From ZC4RG30 sp964456255 (GTDB lineage: Bacteria > Pseudomonadota > Gammaproteobacteria > Steroidobacterales > Steroidobacteraceae): a DNA stretch of 20,437 nt. Each line of letters starts with the position of its first letter. Position 1 is the stretch's first letter. This document shows, piece after piece, positions 1 through 7,704 of the stretch. The stretch lies in NCBI GenBank assembly GCA_964456255.1, contig CAYWDZ010000031.1:1-20437 (forward strand), in the 5' to 3' direction. A program made the position numbers and the translations under genes. The notes beneath the pieces are model-generated. The model saw only the letters and a program-made list of their open reading frames with translations. It made no database searches and was not told the origin of the DNA.

Positions 1-1
1 C

Positions 2-310
2 AATGCCGGCTATGTGCTGCTGCGGCTGCCGCTGGAAGTGGCGGAGCTGTTCCGCCAATGGCTCCAGACCCACCTGCCGGATCGCGCCGCGCATGTGATG
101 TCACTGATGCGCGAAACCCGTGGTGGCAGCGAATCCAGCAGTGCATTCGGGCAGCGCATGCGGGGGCATGGGGCATGGGCGCAGCTGCTGCGCGATCGCT
201 TCCGGCTGGCCTGCCGCAAGCACGGGCTCGACACGGGCTACGTCGCGCCGCTCGATACCACTTCATTCCGGCCGCCTGCGCGTTCCGGGCAGATGGGGCT
301 CGAATTCTGA
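2..310 (+). CDS. PA0069-family radical SAM protein, C-terminal part
   Basis: This is the 3' end of a gene cut by the left edge; 102 codons are visible and the frame is open from base 2. The visible protein matches my memory of the C-terminus of PA0069-family radical SAM proteins (SplB-like fold). It begins with the last barrel strand (GYVLLRLPLEVAELF), followed by a helix with PDRAAHVMSLMRETRGG, then FGQRMRGHG, then RFRLACRKHGLD, and it ends in GQMGLEF. The iron-sulfur cysteine motif would lie upstream, outside the window, so radical SAM chemistry is inferred from family likeness only. The substrate of the family is unknown to me. It is followed by about 110 nt with no gene before the GGDEF-EAL protein. 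No frameshift is seen in the visible part. Confidence 0.8.
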   Translation, partial: NAGYVLLRLPLEVAELFRQWLQTHLPDRAAHVMSLMRETRGGSESSSAFGQRMRGHGAWAQLLRDRFRLACRKHGLDTGYVAPLDTTSFRPPARSGQMGLEF

Positions 311-423
311 AGGGTGACGCGGGTCACACTTGGGGTTGCCAGGCGCCATATTGTGGTGGCGGTCACGAGGCGGGATTGCTGCTCCTGCGAAGATAAGTTG
401 CCTGCTTGCCCACAGAGATCCCC

Positions 424-2571
424 ATGGCCAATCGGCAGGCCATATTCTCGATGCCGATTCAGTCAACCAGAAAGATCAAGGATCGCGGCATCGGGCCAGC
501 CGCCTGGCCGCTGTGCACGATCGCCCTGCTGATGTTGACCGTCAGCGCGGCGAGCGTGCTGGTCGTCTCCTGGACCCGCGCCTATGCCGGTGGTCTTGCG
601 GTGTGGGTCGCTGCCGAAGGCCGCGCGGCCTACGCACTGGATGAATACAGCGAGAGTGGCAGCGCCCGTGATCTGGCGCGATTCCAGCGCGAACTGGCGG
701 TGCCGCTGGCGCTGAGCAAGGCCCGCGTGGCGCTGCTGGCTGAACATCCGGATCTGGAGCAGGCACGCCGCAGCTTTCTGGAAGGCGACATGCCCGCGGA
801 GGATGTGCCGGGCCTGATCAACATGTTCCGGTTCTTCAGGAATTCGCCGCTGATGTCGTACGTCATGGATGCCTGGGTGCAGGCAGATGGATACGTGCTT
901 GAGCTGCAGCGGATTGCCGGCGAATTGCAGCGCGAATACGCCAGCAGCCTGCCCAACGCCGCGCGCATCGCCGGACTCTCCAGCCAGGTCGATGAAGTCC
1001 AGGCGCGCATCGGCCCGCTGGCGAGTGACTTCGGTGTCACGGTCGGCAAGGCCTCGCGCAAGATCGTGTTGCTGCTGCTGATCGTGCTGCCATTCATCGC
1101 CGCGGGCATGGTGGCCACCGGCATAGCGGTCATCCGCATGCTCGGCAACCGCGCCAAGCGCGATGCGCTCGAGCTGGGCGCGCTGACCGAGCGGCTCGAG
1201 CACCAGGCCACGCACGATCTGCTGACCGGCCTGGTCAACCGGCGGGGTTTCGAAGCGCTGCTGGCCGCGGCCATCGAGGCGCAGCAGAGCTTTGGCCGAA
1301 CCGCCACGTTGCTGTACTTCGACCTCGACCAGATCAAGGTGGTCAACGACAGCTGCGGCCATGCCGCCGGGGATGAGCTGATCCGCCAGGTGGCCTGGCG
1401 CGTGCAGCGGATGGCCGGCGACGGCTGCACCATGGGGCGCCTGGGCGGCGACGAGTTCGCGCTGCTGCTGCCCGGCATGAGCGGCGATGCGGCGCTGGAG
1501 TTCGCCGAACAGATGCGCGAGCAGCTCGCCGAACAGCGCTTCTACTGGAACGGCAAGACATTCGCGGTCAGCGCCAGCATCGGCGTGCTCGCCCTGGATC
1601 GTAATGTGCCCTCGGTGGCCGAGGCCCTGAGCATTGCCGACCAGGCCTGCTACACGGCCAAGGACAACGGGCGCAACCGCGTGCAGCTGTATTGCCCCGA
1701 TGATCGCGAGCTGCAGCAGCGGCGCGGTGAATTGCACTGGGTCGAGCGGCTGCAGACCGCGCTCGACAGCGACGGCTTCGAACTGGTGGCGCAGGAGATC
1801 AGGCCCCTGGCGTACCGCGCGCGCGACCGCAAGGACAAGACCCCGCGCAAGCGGCGCTTCGAACTGCTGCTGCGCATGATTGGTCCCGATGGCCAGCTGG
1901 TGGCGCCGATGGCCTTCATCCCCGCCGCCGAACGTTACGGGCTGATGCCGCGCGTGGATCGCTGGGTGATCGCGCGCGCCTGCCGCGAGCTGGCATCGCT
2001 GCGCGAGGGAGGGCGGCCCCTGCCGACCTGCATGATCAACCTCTCCGGCGCATCGGCCAGCGATCCCGGGCTGGCCGACTACGTGGCGCAGTGCCTGCAT
2101 CAGAACGGCCTGGACGGCGAGCACGTGGGATTCGAGCTCACCGAGACCACGGCGGTGGGCAACCTTGCGGCCTGCTCGACGCTGATGTCCCGCCTGCGCA
2201 AGCTGGGATGCCTGATCTCGCTGGACGACTTCGGCACCGGCATGTCCTCGTTCTCGTACCTGCGCAACCTGCCCATCGACCTGCTGAAGATCGACCGGGC
2301 CTTCATCAAGAACGTGGACACGGATCCGATCGATCATGCACTGGTGGAGACCATCCACCGCATCGGCGGCATCATGGGCGTGCGCACCGTGGCCGAAGGC
2401 GTGGAGAGCGAGGAAGTGCTCGGCGCCCTGGCGCTGATCGGCGTGGATTTTGCGCAGGGCATGCATGTGCGCCGGCCCGTTCCGCTGGTGCAGATTCACG
2501 AGGAAGTGGTGCGCACCGGCGATACCAGCAACATCCGCCGCGCGCAGCTGCGCGGCGCCCTGACTTCCTGA
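424..2571 (+). CDS. Membrane-anchored GGDEF-EAL cyclic-di-GMP turnover protein
   Basis: Predicted bifunctional diguanylate cyclase/phosphodiesterase of 715 aa. Numbering is from ATG 424, which has a weak AGAGA upstream; a TTG at 406 would add six residues. Order: transmembrane segment about 28-49, a periplasmic sensor region of about 160 residues that I do not recognise, transmembrane segment about 213-239, a GGDEF domain (DLLTGLVNRRGF, FDLDQIKVVND, intact GGDEF at 341-345), then an EAL domain. The EAL signature reads ELL (481-483) in FELLLR, a common variant. The other active-site positions look intact: Asn540 (INLSG), Glu572 (FELTET), DDFGTG 602-607, Lys623 (LKIDRAF), Glu659 (AEGVE) and Gln679 (AQGMHV). 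I see no RxxD inhibitory site just before GGDEF. Both activities are therefore possible, and which dominates is unknown. The gene converges on the PAS sensor gene with 8 nt between stops. Confidence 0.93.
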   Translation: MANRQAIFSMPIQSTRKIKDRGIGPAAWPLCTIALLMLTVSAASVLVVSWTRAYAGGLAVWVAAEGRAAYALDEYSESGSARDLARFQRELAVPLALSKARVALLAEHPDLEQARRSFLEGDMPAEDVPGLINMFRFFRNSPLMSYVMDAWVQADGYVLELQRIAGELQREYASSLPNAARIAGLSSQVDEVQARIGPLASDFGVTVGKASRKIVLLLLIVLPFIAAGMVATGIAVIRMLGNRAKRDALELGALTERLEHQATHDLLTGLVNRRGFEALLAAAIEAQQSFGRTATLLYFDLDQIKVVNDSCGHAAGDELIRQVAWRVQRMAGDGCTMGRLGGDEFALLLPGMSGDAALEFAEQMREQLAEQRFYWNGKTFAVSASIGVLALDRNVPSVAEALSIADQACYTAKDNGRNRVQLYCPDDRELQQRRGELHWVERLQTALDSDGFELVAQEIRPLAYRARDRKDKTPRKRRFELLLRMIGPDGQLVAPMAFIPAAERYGLMPRVDRWVIARACRELASLREGGRPLPTCMINLSGASASDPGLADYVAQCLHQNGLDGEHVGFELTETTAVGNLAACSTLMSRLRKLGCLISLDDFGTGMSSFSYLRNLPIDLLKIDRAFIKNVDTDPIDHALVETIHRIGGIMGVRTVAEGVESEEVLGALALIGVDFAQGMHVRRPVPLVQIHEEVVRTGDTSNIRRAQLRGALTS

Positions 2572-2579
2572 GGGATTTT

Positions 2580-4145
2580 CTAGAGTCGGGACATGTGGAG
2601 CTGGGTGGTGGCCTGGGCCAGCGCCCGCTCCGTGGCCTTGCGCTCGGAGATGTCCTGCACGATGGCCCAGCCGATCTCGCGACCGTAGGGATCGACATGG
2701 TGATTGCCGGAGATCAGCACCGGAAAGCGGCTGCCATCCCGGCGCCGGTATTCCTTCTCGTACGGGCCGAATGAACTCTCGCTCGCGTGCTTCTTCGCTT
2801 CCTCGCGCTCGGCTTCGTGCCACTCGGGCGGGGTGATGTCCCAGAAGGTCATGCGCAGCAGTTCCTCCCGGCTGTAGCCGGTGCACCGGACCATCGCGTT
2901 GTTCACCTTCAGGAAGCGGCCGCTGGCCGGTTCGATCTGGCAGATGCCGATGGGCGCCAGCTCGAACAACGAGCGGAAGTCGGCCTCGCTCTTCTGCAGG
3001 GCCAGTTCCGCCTGCTTGCGCGCGGTCACATCCATCTGCGTGCCGACGATGCGCAGCGGCTGGCCCCTGCCATCGCGCGCGTTCACCTTGCCGCGAACCT
3101 CGGCCCATACCCAGTGTCCGTCTGCGTGGCGCATGCGCACGTCCACCGAGAACATCGAGCCATCCTCCCGCAGCGCCTGGTCGATGGCATTGCGCGCCAG
3201 TGCCGCATCGTCCGGGTGCACCAGCAGCGGAAACAGGCGATCCGGGGTCAGCGGATTCAGTTCGTCCACCGTGCGGCCGAGCATGGCCGCCCAGTGCTCA
3301 TCCACGGTGATGACGTAGCGGCTGGCGAACTCCGGGTCGACGACTGCCTCCCACGTGCCGGCCTTGGTGCCTTCGATGACGCTGGCCAGGTGTTGCTGGC
3401 CCTGGCGCAGGACCTCTGCATTGCGCATGGCCTCGAATTCCGCCGTGAGGCCCTTGCGGCGAATGCGGTAGTAGGCCAGCGCCAGCAGCAGGATGAGCAG
3501 CGCCGCAGGCAGCAACCCGAGGAAGCCGAGGAAGCGTGTCCGCTGCAGCTGTCCAAGGAAGCGGCTGCTGTCCACGTCCACGCCCACGATGCCGTACTGT
3601 TCACCGTCGCTGTCCACCAGCGGCGCCATGCCGGTCATCCAGCTGCCCCACTTGTCCACGGTGGGTTCAGGCGTTGCGGCGGCGCGGCCCACCTGCTGGC
3701 CGTGGCCCAGTGCTTCCAGAGTGGTGTCGTCGACATCTTCGAAGACCTCCCCTACACCGGACTGGTCTTCGACGCCGTCGCCGTCGTGATCGCCCGGGTC
3801 GGCGGCATCCAGCACGAAGTGCACCAGGCCGTCCTCGCCGCGGACCATGGTGTAGATGTAGCGCACGTTCGGCAGGGCCAGGCGCATGCGGCGCAGGGGT
3901 TCGACCGCACGCTCGTACTCGGGGCCGTTGAGCTGCTCGGGCCGCGTGATCCTGCGGTGCAGTTCCGGATCGACCTGCAGCGCCGCCACCCGCGCGAGGT
4001 TGGTCAGGTGACTGCGGTGGTCGCGCTGAATCGTGGAGGCGGCGGCCACCCACACGCCGACAATGCCGGCGCCCGCGATGGCAAACGTGGCCAGCGCGAT
4101 GACCAGCGTTTCGCGTAAAGCCCGGCGGTGAATGTCGGTTGGCAC
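2580..4145 (-). CDS. Membrane PAS-PAS sensor protein without output domain
   Basis: This is a 521-aa protein with a GTG start; no better ATG is near and the ribosome-binding site is weak. Order: transmembrane segment 12-34; a periplasmic region 35-204 that resembles Cache-like extracytoplasmic sensors and holds a DxDxDG loop (Asp119, Asp121, Asp123); transmembrane segment 205-225; a first PAS/PAC domain about 250-375 with the PAS_3-type pattern HPDDAA and HWVWAEVRGKV; and a second PAS/PAC about 385-505 (FELAPIGICQIE, ISERKATERAL). It then stops within the helix that normally leads to a kinase or GGDEF domain. It can sense and presumably dimerise, but no catalytic or DNA-binding part is visible. 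It faces the GGDEF-EAL gene tail to tail, and its start is divergent from the cfa remnant across 60 nt. It may be a truncated gene or may act in trans; the sequence does not decide. Confidence 0.85.
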   Translation of the reverse strand: MPTDIHRRALRETLVIALATFAIAGAGIVGVWVAAASTIQRDHRSHLTNLARVAALQVDPELHRRITRPEQLNGPEYERAVEPLRRMRLALPNVRYIYTMVRGEDGLVHFVLDAADPGDHDGDGVEDQSGVGEVFEDVDDTTLEALGHGQQVGRAAATPEPTVDKWGSWMTGMAPLVDSDGEQYGIVGVDVDSSRFLGQLQRTRFLGFLGLLPAALLILLLALAYYRIRRKGLTAEFEAMRNAEVLRQGQQHLASVIEGTKAGTWEAVVDPEFASRYVITVDEHWAAMLGRTVDELNPLTPDRLFPLLVHPDDAALARNAIDQALREDGSMFSVDVRMRHADGHWVWAEVRGKVNARDGRGQPLRIVGTQMDVTARKQAELALQKSEADFRSLFELAPIGICQIEPASGRFLKVNNAMVRCTGYSREELLRMTFWDITPPEWHEAEREEAKKHASESSFGPYEKEYRRRDGSRFPVLISGNHHVDPYGREIGWAIVQDISERKATERALAQATTQLHMSRL

Positions 4146-4176
4146 GCGGCCACTCTAGGGCGGGGCCCCTGCCCAA

Positions 4177-4192
4177 TCTGTGATTCTGTGAT
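4177..4192. repeat. Tandem 8-bp repeat in divergent intergenic region
   Basis: Two perfect head-to-tail copies of TCTGTGAT lie in the 60-nt gap between the divergent PAS-sensor gene and the cfa remnant. The position fits a regulator binding site or chance slippage. No convincing -35/-10 pair accompanies it. Confidence 0.4.
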
Positions 4193-4205
4193 AGGTTTCT
4201 GGCCG

Positions 4206-4403
4206 ATGTCCGCCCGGGCCAGAGCAACCATCGAGCGATACTTCGCCGAATGCGACGTGGTTATCGACGGCCCTCGTCCCACTGATATCCAGATACGCGA
4301 TCCGCGCTTCTATCGCATGTGGCGCTACTACCTGAGTTCCGTGGCGGCCGGTTTCCGTTCGCGCAACGCGGATGTCTGGCAGGCCCTGTTGAGCAACGCC
4401 TGA
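4206..4403 (+). pseudogene. Internally deleted cyclopropane-fatty-acyl-phospholipid synthase remnant
   Basis: This 65-codon ORF from ATG 4206 joins two pieces that normally sit at opposite ends of Cfa, an enzyme of about 380-400 aa. Residues about 5-36 (IERYFAECDVVIDG, then PTDIQIRDPRFY) resemble the Cfa N-terminus, where E. coli has a GIAINGSAPADIRV-type stretch. Residues about 35-65 (FYRMWRYYLSSVAAGFRSRN, then VWQALLS) resemble the Cfa C-terminus (RMFTYYLNACAGAFRARD, then LWQVVFS, in E. coli; recalled, not searched). The whole SAM-binding methyltransferase core is missing, so it cannot be an active synthase. The join falls at the DPRFYR segment, where both ends have a similar (D/N)xxF(Y/F)(K/R)R motif, suggesting deletion by short-homology recombination. 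The frame stays open and stops 8 nt before the DUF2238 start, so it may now only serve as leader or coupling sequence. No clear ribosome-binding site is seen. Confidence 0.7.
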
Positions 4404-4411
4404 GCCGCACC

Positions 4412-5143
4412 ATGCCAATCAGGAGACACGGACGGTTTGTACTGGTGCTGTGCGGGTTGCTGCTGCTGCTGTGGGTGCCGCTGGCCTTCAAGCCGTTCGA
4501 TCGCAGCGACTGGGCCCTGGAGAATGTGCTGACGGTGCTCGGCGTCGTGTTCCTCGCGGCGACGTGGCGGGCATTTCCGCTGTCCCGGGTCTCCTATGCA
4601 CTGATCTTCGTGTTCCTGTGCACGCATACCATTGGCGCGCACTACACCTATGCGGAAGTGCCCTACGACAAGTGGTGGGAGCATCTGACCGGCCGCAGCT
4701 TCAACAGCCTGGTGGGCTGGGAGCGCAACAACTTCGACCGGGTGGTGCATTTCCTCTACGGGCTGCTGCTGGCCTATCCGATCCGCGAGATGTTCCTGCG
4801 CATCGGCAACATGCGCGGCTTCTGGGGGTACTTCCTGCCGCTGGATCTGACGATGTCCACTTCGATGCTGTACGAACTCATCGAATGGGCGGCGGCCGAA
4901 GTGTTTGGCGGGGACCTGGGCATCGCCTATCTCGGCACGCAGGGCGACGTGTGGGATGCACACAAGGACATGGCCCTCGCAAGCCTCGGTGCGCTGATCT
5001 GCATGTGCGTCACCGCGGCGATCAACTGGCGATTGCAGCGCGACTTCGCAGCCGAGTGGGCCGATTCGCTGCGCATCCGCGACGTGGGGCCTACTGGCGA
5101 GGATGCGATCGCGGCAATGCTGCGGGAACGCGGCCGGAGCTGA
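4412..5143 (+). CDS. DUF2238 (YjdF-like) inner membrane protein
   Basis: This 243-aa polytopic membrane protein has about six hydrophobic segments (near 8-26, 36-52, 60-76, 110-127, 137-157 and 188-205). It carries the conserved polar motifs I associate with DUF2238/YjdF: HTIGAHYTYAEVPY (72-85), NNFDRVVHFLYG (106-117), YELIEWAAAE (154-163) and GTQGDVWDAHKDM (175-187). The repeated His, Asp and Glu residues in or near the membrane could bind metal or form a catalytic site, but the family has no function known to me. I chose ATG 4412 over a longer open frame because it is the first Met followed by a normal positive-inside N-terminus and lies 8 nt after the stop of the cfa remnant. Its own Shine-Dalgarno is poor, so translational coupling is plausible. 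Confidence 0.88.
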   Translation: MPIRRHGRFVLVLCGLLLLLWVPLAFKPFDRSDWALENVLTVLGVVFLAATWRAFPLSRVSYALIFVFLCTHTIGAHYTYAEVPYDKWWEHLTGRSFNSLVGWERNNFDRVVHFLYGLLLAYPIREMFLRIGNMRGFWGYFLPLDLTMSTSMLYELIEWAAAEVFGGDLGIAYLGTQGDVWDAHKDMALASLGALICMCVTAAINWRLQRDFAAEWADSLRIRDVGPTGEDAIAAMLRERGRS

Positions 5144-5204
5144 ATTTCGAAAACCGGATGCGGCCTGCGCAGTGGCGACCGCACGGCGCGATAGACTAGG
5201 CCAC

Positions 5205-6539
5205 ATGATCCGTCGTCTTCTCATCGCAGCAGTGGCCACACTGGCCTGCAGCTGCGCCAATCAGCCGGTTTCCCCGCCAGCAGCCGGGCGCATGGCGACC
5301 CGGCCGTACCTGCACCTGCCGCAGACAGCCGATGGTCACATCCCCGCGCTGCTGTCCGAGACCGGCGTTTTTGCCGATGTGCGGGCACTGACTCCCGCAC
5401 CGGGTCTGCTGCCCTTTGAACTGGTGCTGCCGTTCTGGTCCGACGGCGCGGTGAAGACGCGCATGGCGGCCATTCCGGAAGGCAAGGTGCGGTTCTCACC
5501 CACGGGCGAATGGAAGTTTCCGCCCGGCACGGTGTTCGTGAAGACCTTCGATCTGCCCGTGGATGCCGCGCACCCGCAGGACAGGCGCCGCCTGGAAACA
5601 CGCCTGCTGGTGCTGGGGCGCGATGGCAGTGTCTACGGTGTTTCCTACAAGTGGCGTGCCGACCTCAGTGATGCGGATCTGCTGCCCGACAGCGCCAGCG
5701 AGGACATCACCATTCGCGATGCGGCAGGCAAGGCGCATACGCAGACCTGGTATTACCCGAGCCGCAAGGAGTGCCTGGAGTGTCACAACGCCCATACGCC
5801 AGGGCAGCTGGGCCCGAAGACGCGACAGCTGAATCAGGCGTTCACCTACCCCGATGGCACCACCGAGAACCAGCTGCGTCACTGGAACAGGCTGGGCCTG
5901 TTCTCACCTGCGCTTGATGAGTCGGCCCTTGCAGCCATGCCGGTGCTGGCGCGGCCCGATGACCGGAGCCGCGACGTGCTGGATCGCGCCCGCTCGTACC
6001 TGGATGCCAACTGCGCGCACTGCCATCGCCCCGGCGGCACGGTGGCCGGCTTCGATGCGCGCTACGAGACGCCGCTCGCGGAACAGAAGATCATCGATGG
6101 CCCGGTGCTGATCGACCAGGGCGTGGACCGTGCGCGCGTGATCTCGCCGCATGATCCGTGGCGTTCCATCATGCTGATGCGGGTGGACACCAACAGCGAT
6201 GTGCGCATGCCGCCGCTGGCGCGCAAGACCATCGATGCGCAGGGCGTGGCGGTGCTGCGCGAATGGATCGACAGCATGCCGGGCCAGGACGTGCTGGCGC
6301 CACCCGTCATTTCTCCCGCGGGTGGCACATTCACCGGACCGGTCTTCGTGACGCTGGCCAGCGCGGAGGCGGGCGCGCAGATCCGCTACACGGTGGATGG
6401 CAGCGCGCCGGGGGCGGGTGATTCCTTGTACAGCGGGCCCATCAAGCTCGACGGGCCGATCGTACTGCGGGCGCGGGCCTACAAGGATGGCTACACGCGC
6501 AGCGTGATTTCGCAGCAGATCTACGTCATCGGGCAGTAG
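5205..6539 (+). CDS. SO2930-family diheme c-type cytochrome, probable lipoprotein, with chitobiase-C-like domain
   Basis: This is a 444-aa exported diheme cytochrome. ATG 5205 starts a short signal peptide (MIRRLLIAAVATLACSC); Cys15 or Cys17 could be a lipid anchor, though the lipobox is imperfect. The middle matches the SO2930 family pattern: SETGVFADV, PFWSDGAVKTRM, FPPGTVFVKTFDL, ETRLLV and WYYPSRKECLECH. Heme-binding CxxCH motifs are CLECH (190-194) and CAHCH (270-274), and Met335 in RMPPLAR is a likely axial ligand. Residues about 367-442 form a beta-sandwich resembling the chitobiase/beta-hexosaminidase C-terminal or FN3-associated repeat (PVFVTLASAEAGAQIRYTVD, then AYKDGYTRS). The role is presumably electron transfer in the periplasm or at the outer membrane; the partner is unknown. 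Its stop overlaps the convergent propeller gene by 14 nt. The 61-nt gap upstream has no strong promoter. Confidence 0.87.
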   Translation: MIRRLLIAAVATLACSCANQPVSPPAAGRMATRPYLHLPQTADGHIPALLSETGVFADVRALTPAPGLLPFELVLPFWSDGAVKTRMAAIPEGKVRFSPTGEWKFPPGTVFVKTFDLPVDAAHPQDRRRLETRLLVLGRDGSVYGVSYKWRADLSDADLLPDSASEDITIRDAAGKAHTQTWYYPSRKECLECHNAHTPGQLGPKTRQLNQAFTYPDGTTENQLRHWNRLGLFSPALDESALAAMPVLARPDDRSRDVLDRARSYLDANCAHCHRPGGTVAGFDARYETPLAEQKIIDGPVLIDQGVDRARVISPHDPWRSIMLMRVDTNSDVRMPPLARKTIDAQGVAVLREWIDSMPGQDVLAPPVISPAGGTFTGPVFVTLASAEAGAQIRYTVDGSAPGAGDSLYSGPIKLDGPIVLRARAYKDGYTRSVISQQIYVIGQ

Positions 6540-7581
6540 GCACCACCGCCAGCCCCCAGGGGCTGCTGCCGGCCTTCACGCGTGCGACTTCCTTGCTGGT
6601 GGCGAGATCGACCACCGACACGTCGTTGGATGGGCCATTGGCCGAGAACAGGTACTTGCCATCCGGCGACAGCACGATGCCCCAGGGCCGCTCGCCCACC
6701 TTGATCGAGCCGCTGACTTTCAAGCTCGCGGTATCGACCACCGCCACCGTGCCGCCACGCCCCGTGCTCGCATAGAGCCTGCTGCCATCGGGCGATACGC
6801 GCACCCGCATCGGGCGCGCGCCATCGGGCAGGGCGATGGTGCGGTTGATGGCGATCCTGTCGGTGTCGATCACGTACAGCTTGCCGTCGGATTCGGAAGG
6901 CACCACGGCCAGTTTGCCGTTCTGCAGGAAGGCCACCGAGCGGGGCCGCGGCCCGACCTTCGTCTGCCCGATGACCTTGAAGGTGGCGATGTCGATGACG
7001 AACACGTCACCGCCGGTCTCGCAGGTCACCCACAGCCGCTTGCCGTCAGGGCTCAGTGCCACACCCTCCGGCTCCTGGCTCAGCGCCACGATCTTCTCGA
7101 CCCTGCCATTGGCCAGGTCCACGGAGCTCGCGGTCTTCACATCCTCGTTCGACACGAACAGGTGCTTGCCATCAGCGCTGAGATCGAACTCCTCGGGATC
7201 CGAGCCCACATTGATCTTGCGCAGCACCTTGCGGGTGGCGACATCCAGCACGCCGATGCCGTCGGCGGATTTGTCCGACTGGTCCTCGTCATCGTCGTCG
7301 CGCTCGAATATGGGGTTGCCGTTCTGGTCGAGTTTCGGCGGGCCGCCGATGGGTGTGCCGCTGAGCGCCACGAACACGGTCTTGCCATCCACGCTCGCGT
7401 GGATGCCGCGGGGCCGCTTGCCCACCTTGATGGTCTCGACCACCTTGAAGGTTTCACCATCGATGACGGTGACGTCGCCCGAGCGCTCATTGGTCACGTA
7501 GACGTGAAACCCGGCAGCTGGCGCTATGGCGGGCAGCAGCAGAAGCAGTGCCGCCACAAACAGGGTGGCTTTTGATTTCAT
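6526..7581 (-). CDS. Secreted YVTN-family beta-propeller protein
   Basis: This 351-aa protein from ATG 7581 has GAGAAA at 7587-7592 as a possible ribosome-binding site; a second ATG at 7596 would add five residues. Residues 1-23 are a signal peptide (MKSKATLFVAALLLLLPAIA, cut near PAAG). The mature part is a run of about seven YVTN/WD-like blades of the form VIDxxTxKVxxxIxVGxxPxGIxxSPDGKxLxV, for instance 37-71, 109-143, 192-225 and 279-313. A hydrophilic insertion at about 76-107 holds DQNGNP and an acidic run, RDDDDEDQSD, between the first blades. Such propellers are typically extracytoplasmic scaffolds or cofactor-free partners of dehydrogenases; no catalytic residue is evident. It lies downstream of mshP on the same strand after 123 nt, where a TTGACT-like -35 box (7632-7637, minus strand) is seen without a clear -10. 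Confidence 0.88.
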   Translation of the reverse strand: MKSKATLFVAALLLLLPAIAPAAGFHVYVTNERSGDVTVIDGETFKVVETIKVGKRPRGIHASVDGKTVFVALSGTPIGGPPKLDQNGNPIFERDDDDEDQSDKSADGIGVLDVATRKVLRKINVGSDPEEFDLSADGKHLFVSNEDVKTASSVDLANGRVEKIVALSQEPEGVALSPDGKRLWVTCETGGDVFVIDIATFKVIGQTKVGPRPRSVAFLQNGKLAVVPSESDGKLYVIDTDRIAINRTIALPDGARPMRVRVSPDGSRLYASTGRGGTVAVVDTASLKVSGSIKVGERPWGIVLSPDGKYLFSANGPSNDVSVVDLATSKEVARVKAGSSPWGLAVVPTAR

Positions 7582-7704
7582 GGATATTTCTCGCATGGGC
7601 TTCACTTTGCCGGCGCGGGTCGGGTATGGCAAGTCAAGTGTGATCGCCGGCACCTCAACCGCGGCTGAACAGTGCGGCCGGCGCGTGGACGGGGCGGGGC
7701 GGTC

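Noticed and set aside
314..327. GTGAC-GCGG-GTCAC inverted repeat after the radical SAM stop
   Set aside because: Only a 5-bp stem with no T-run; too weak to call a terminator.
2541..2576. Possible bidirectional terminator at the GGDEF-EAL/PAS junction (CGCGCAGCTGCGCG palindrome and CCCT...AGGG before ATTTT)
   Set aside because: The palindrome is in coding sequence far from the T-run, and the second stem is only 4 bp; insufficient for a call.
463..3108. 881-codon open frame on the minus strand
   Set aside because: It is antisense to the GGDEF-EAL gene, and its last third is out of frame with the PAS gene; the protein is His/Gln/Arg-rich with no domain. It is a shadow of a GC-rich coding strand.
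2787..4118. 443-codon open frame on the plus strand
   Set aside because: It is a shadow of the PAS sensor gene, with low-complexity His/Ala/Val/Arg composition and no motif.
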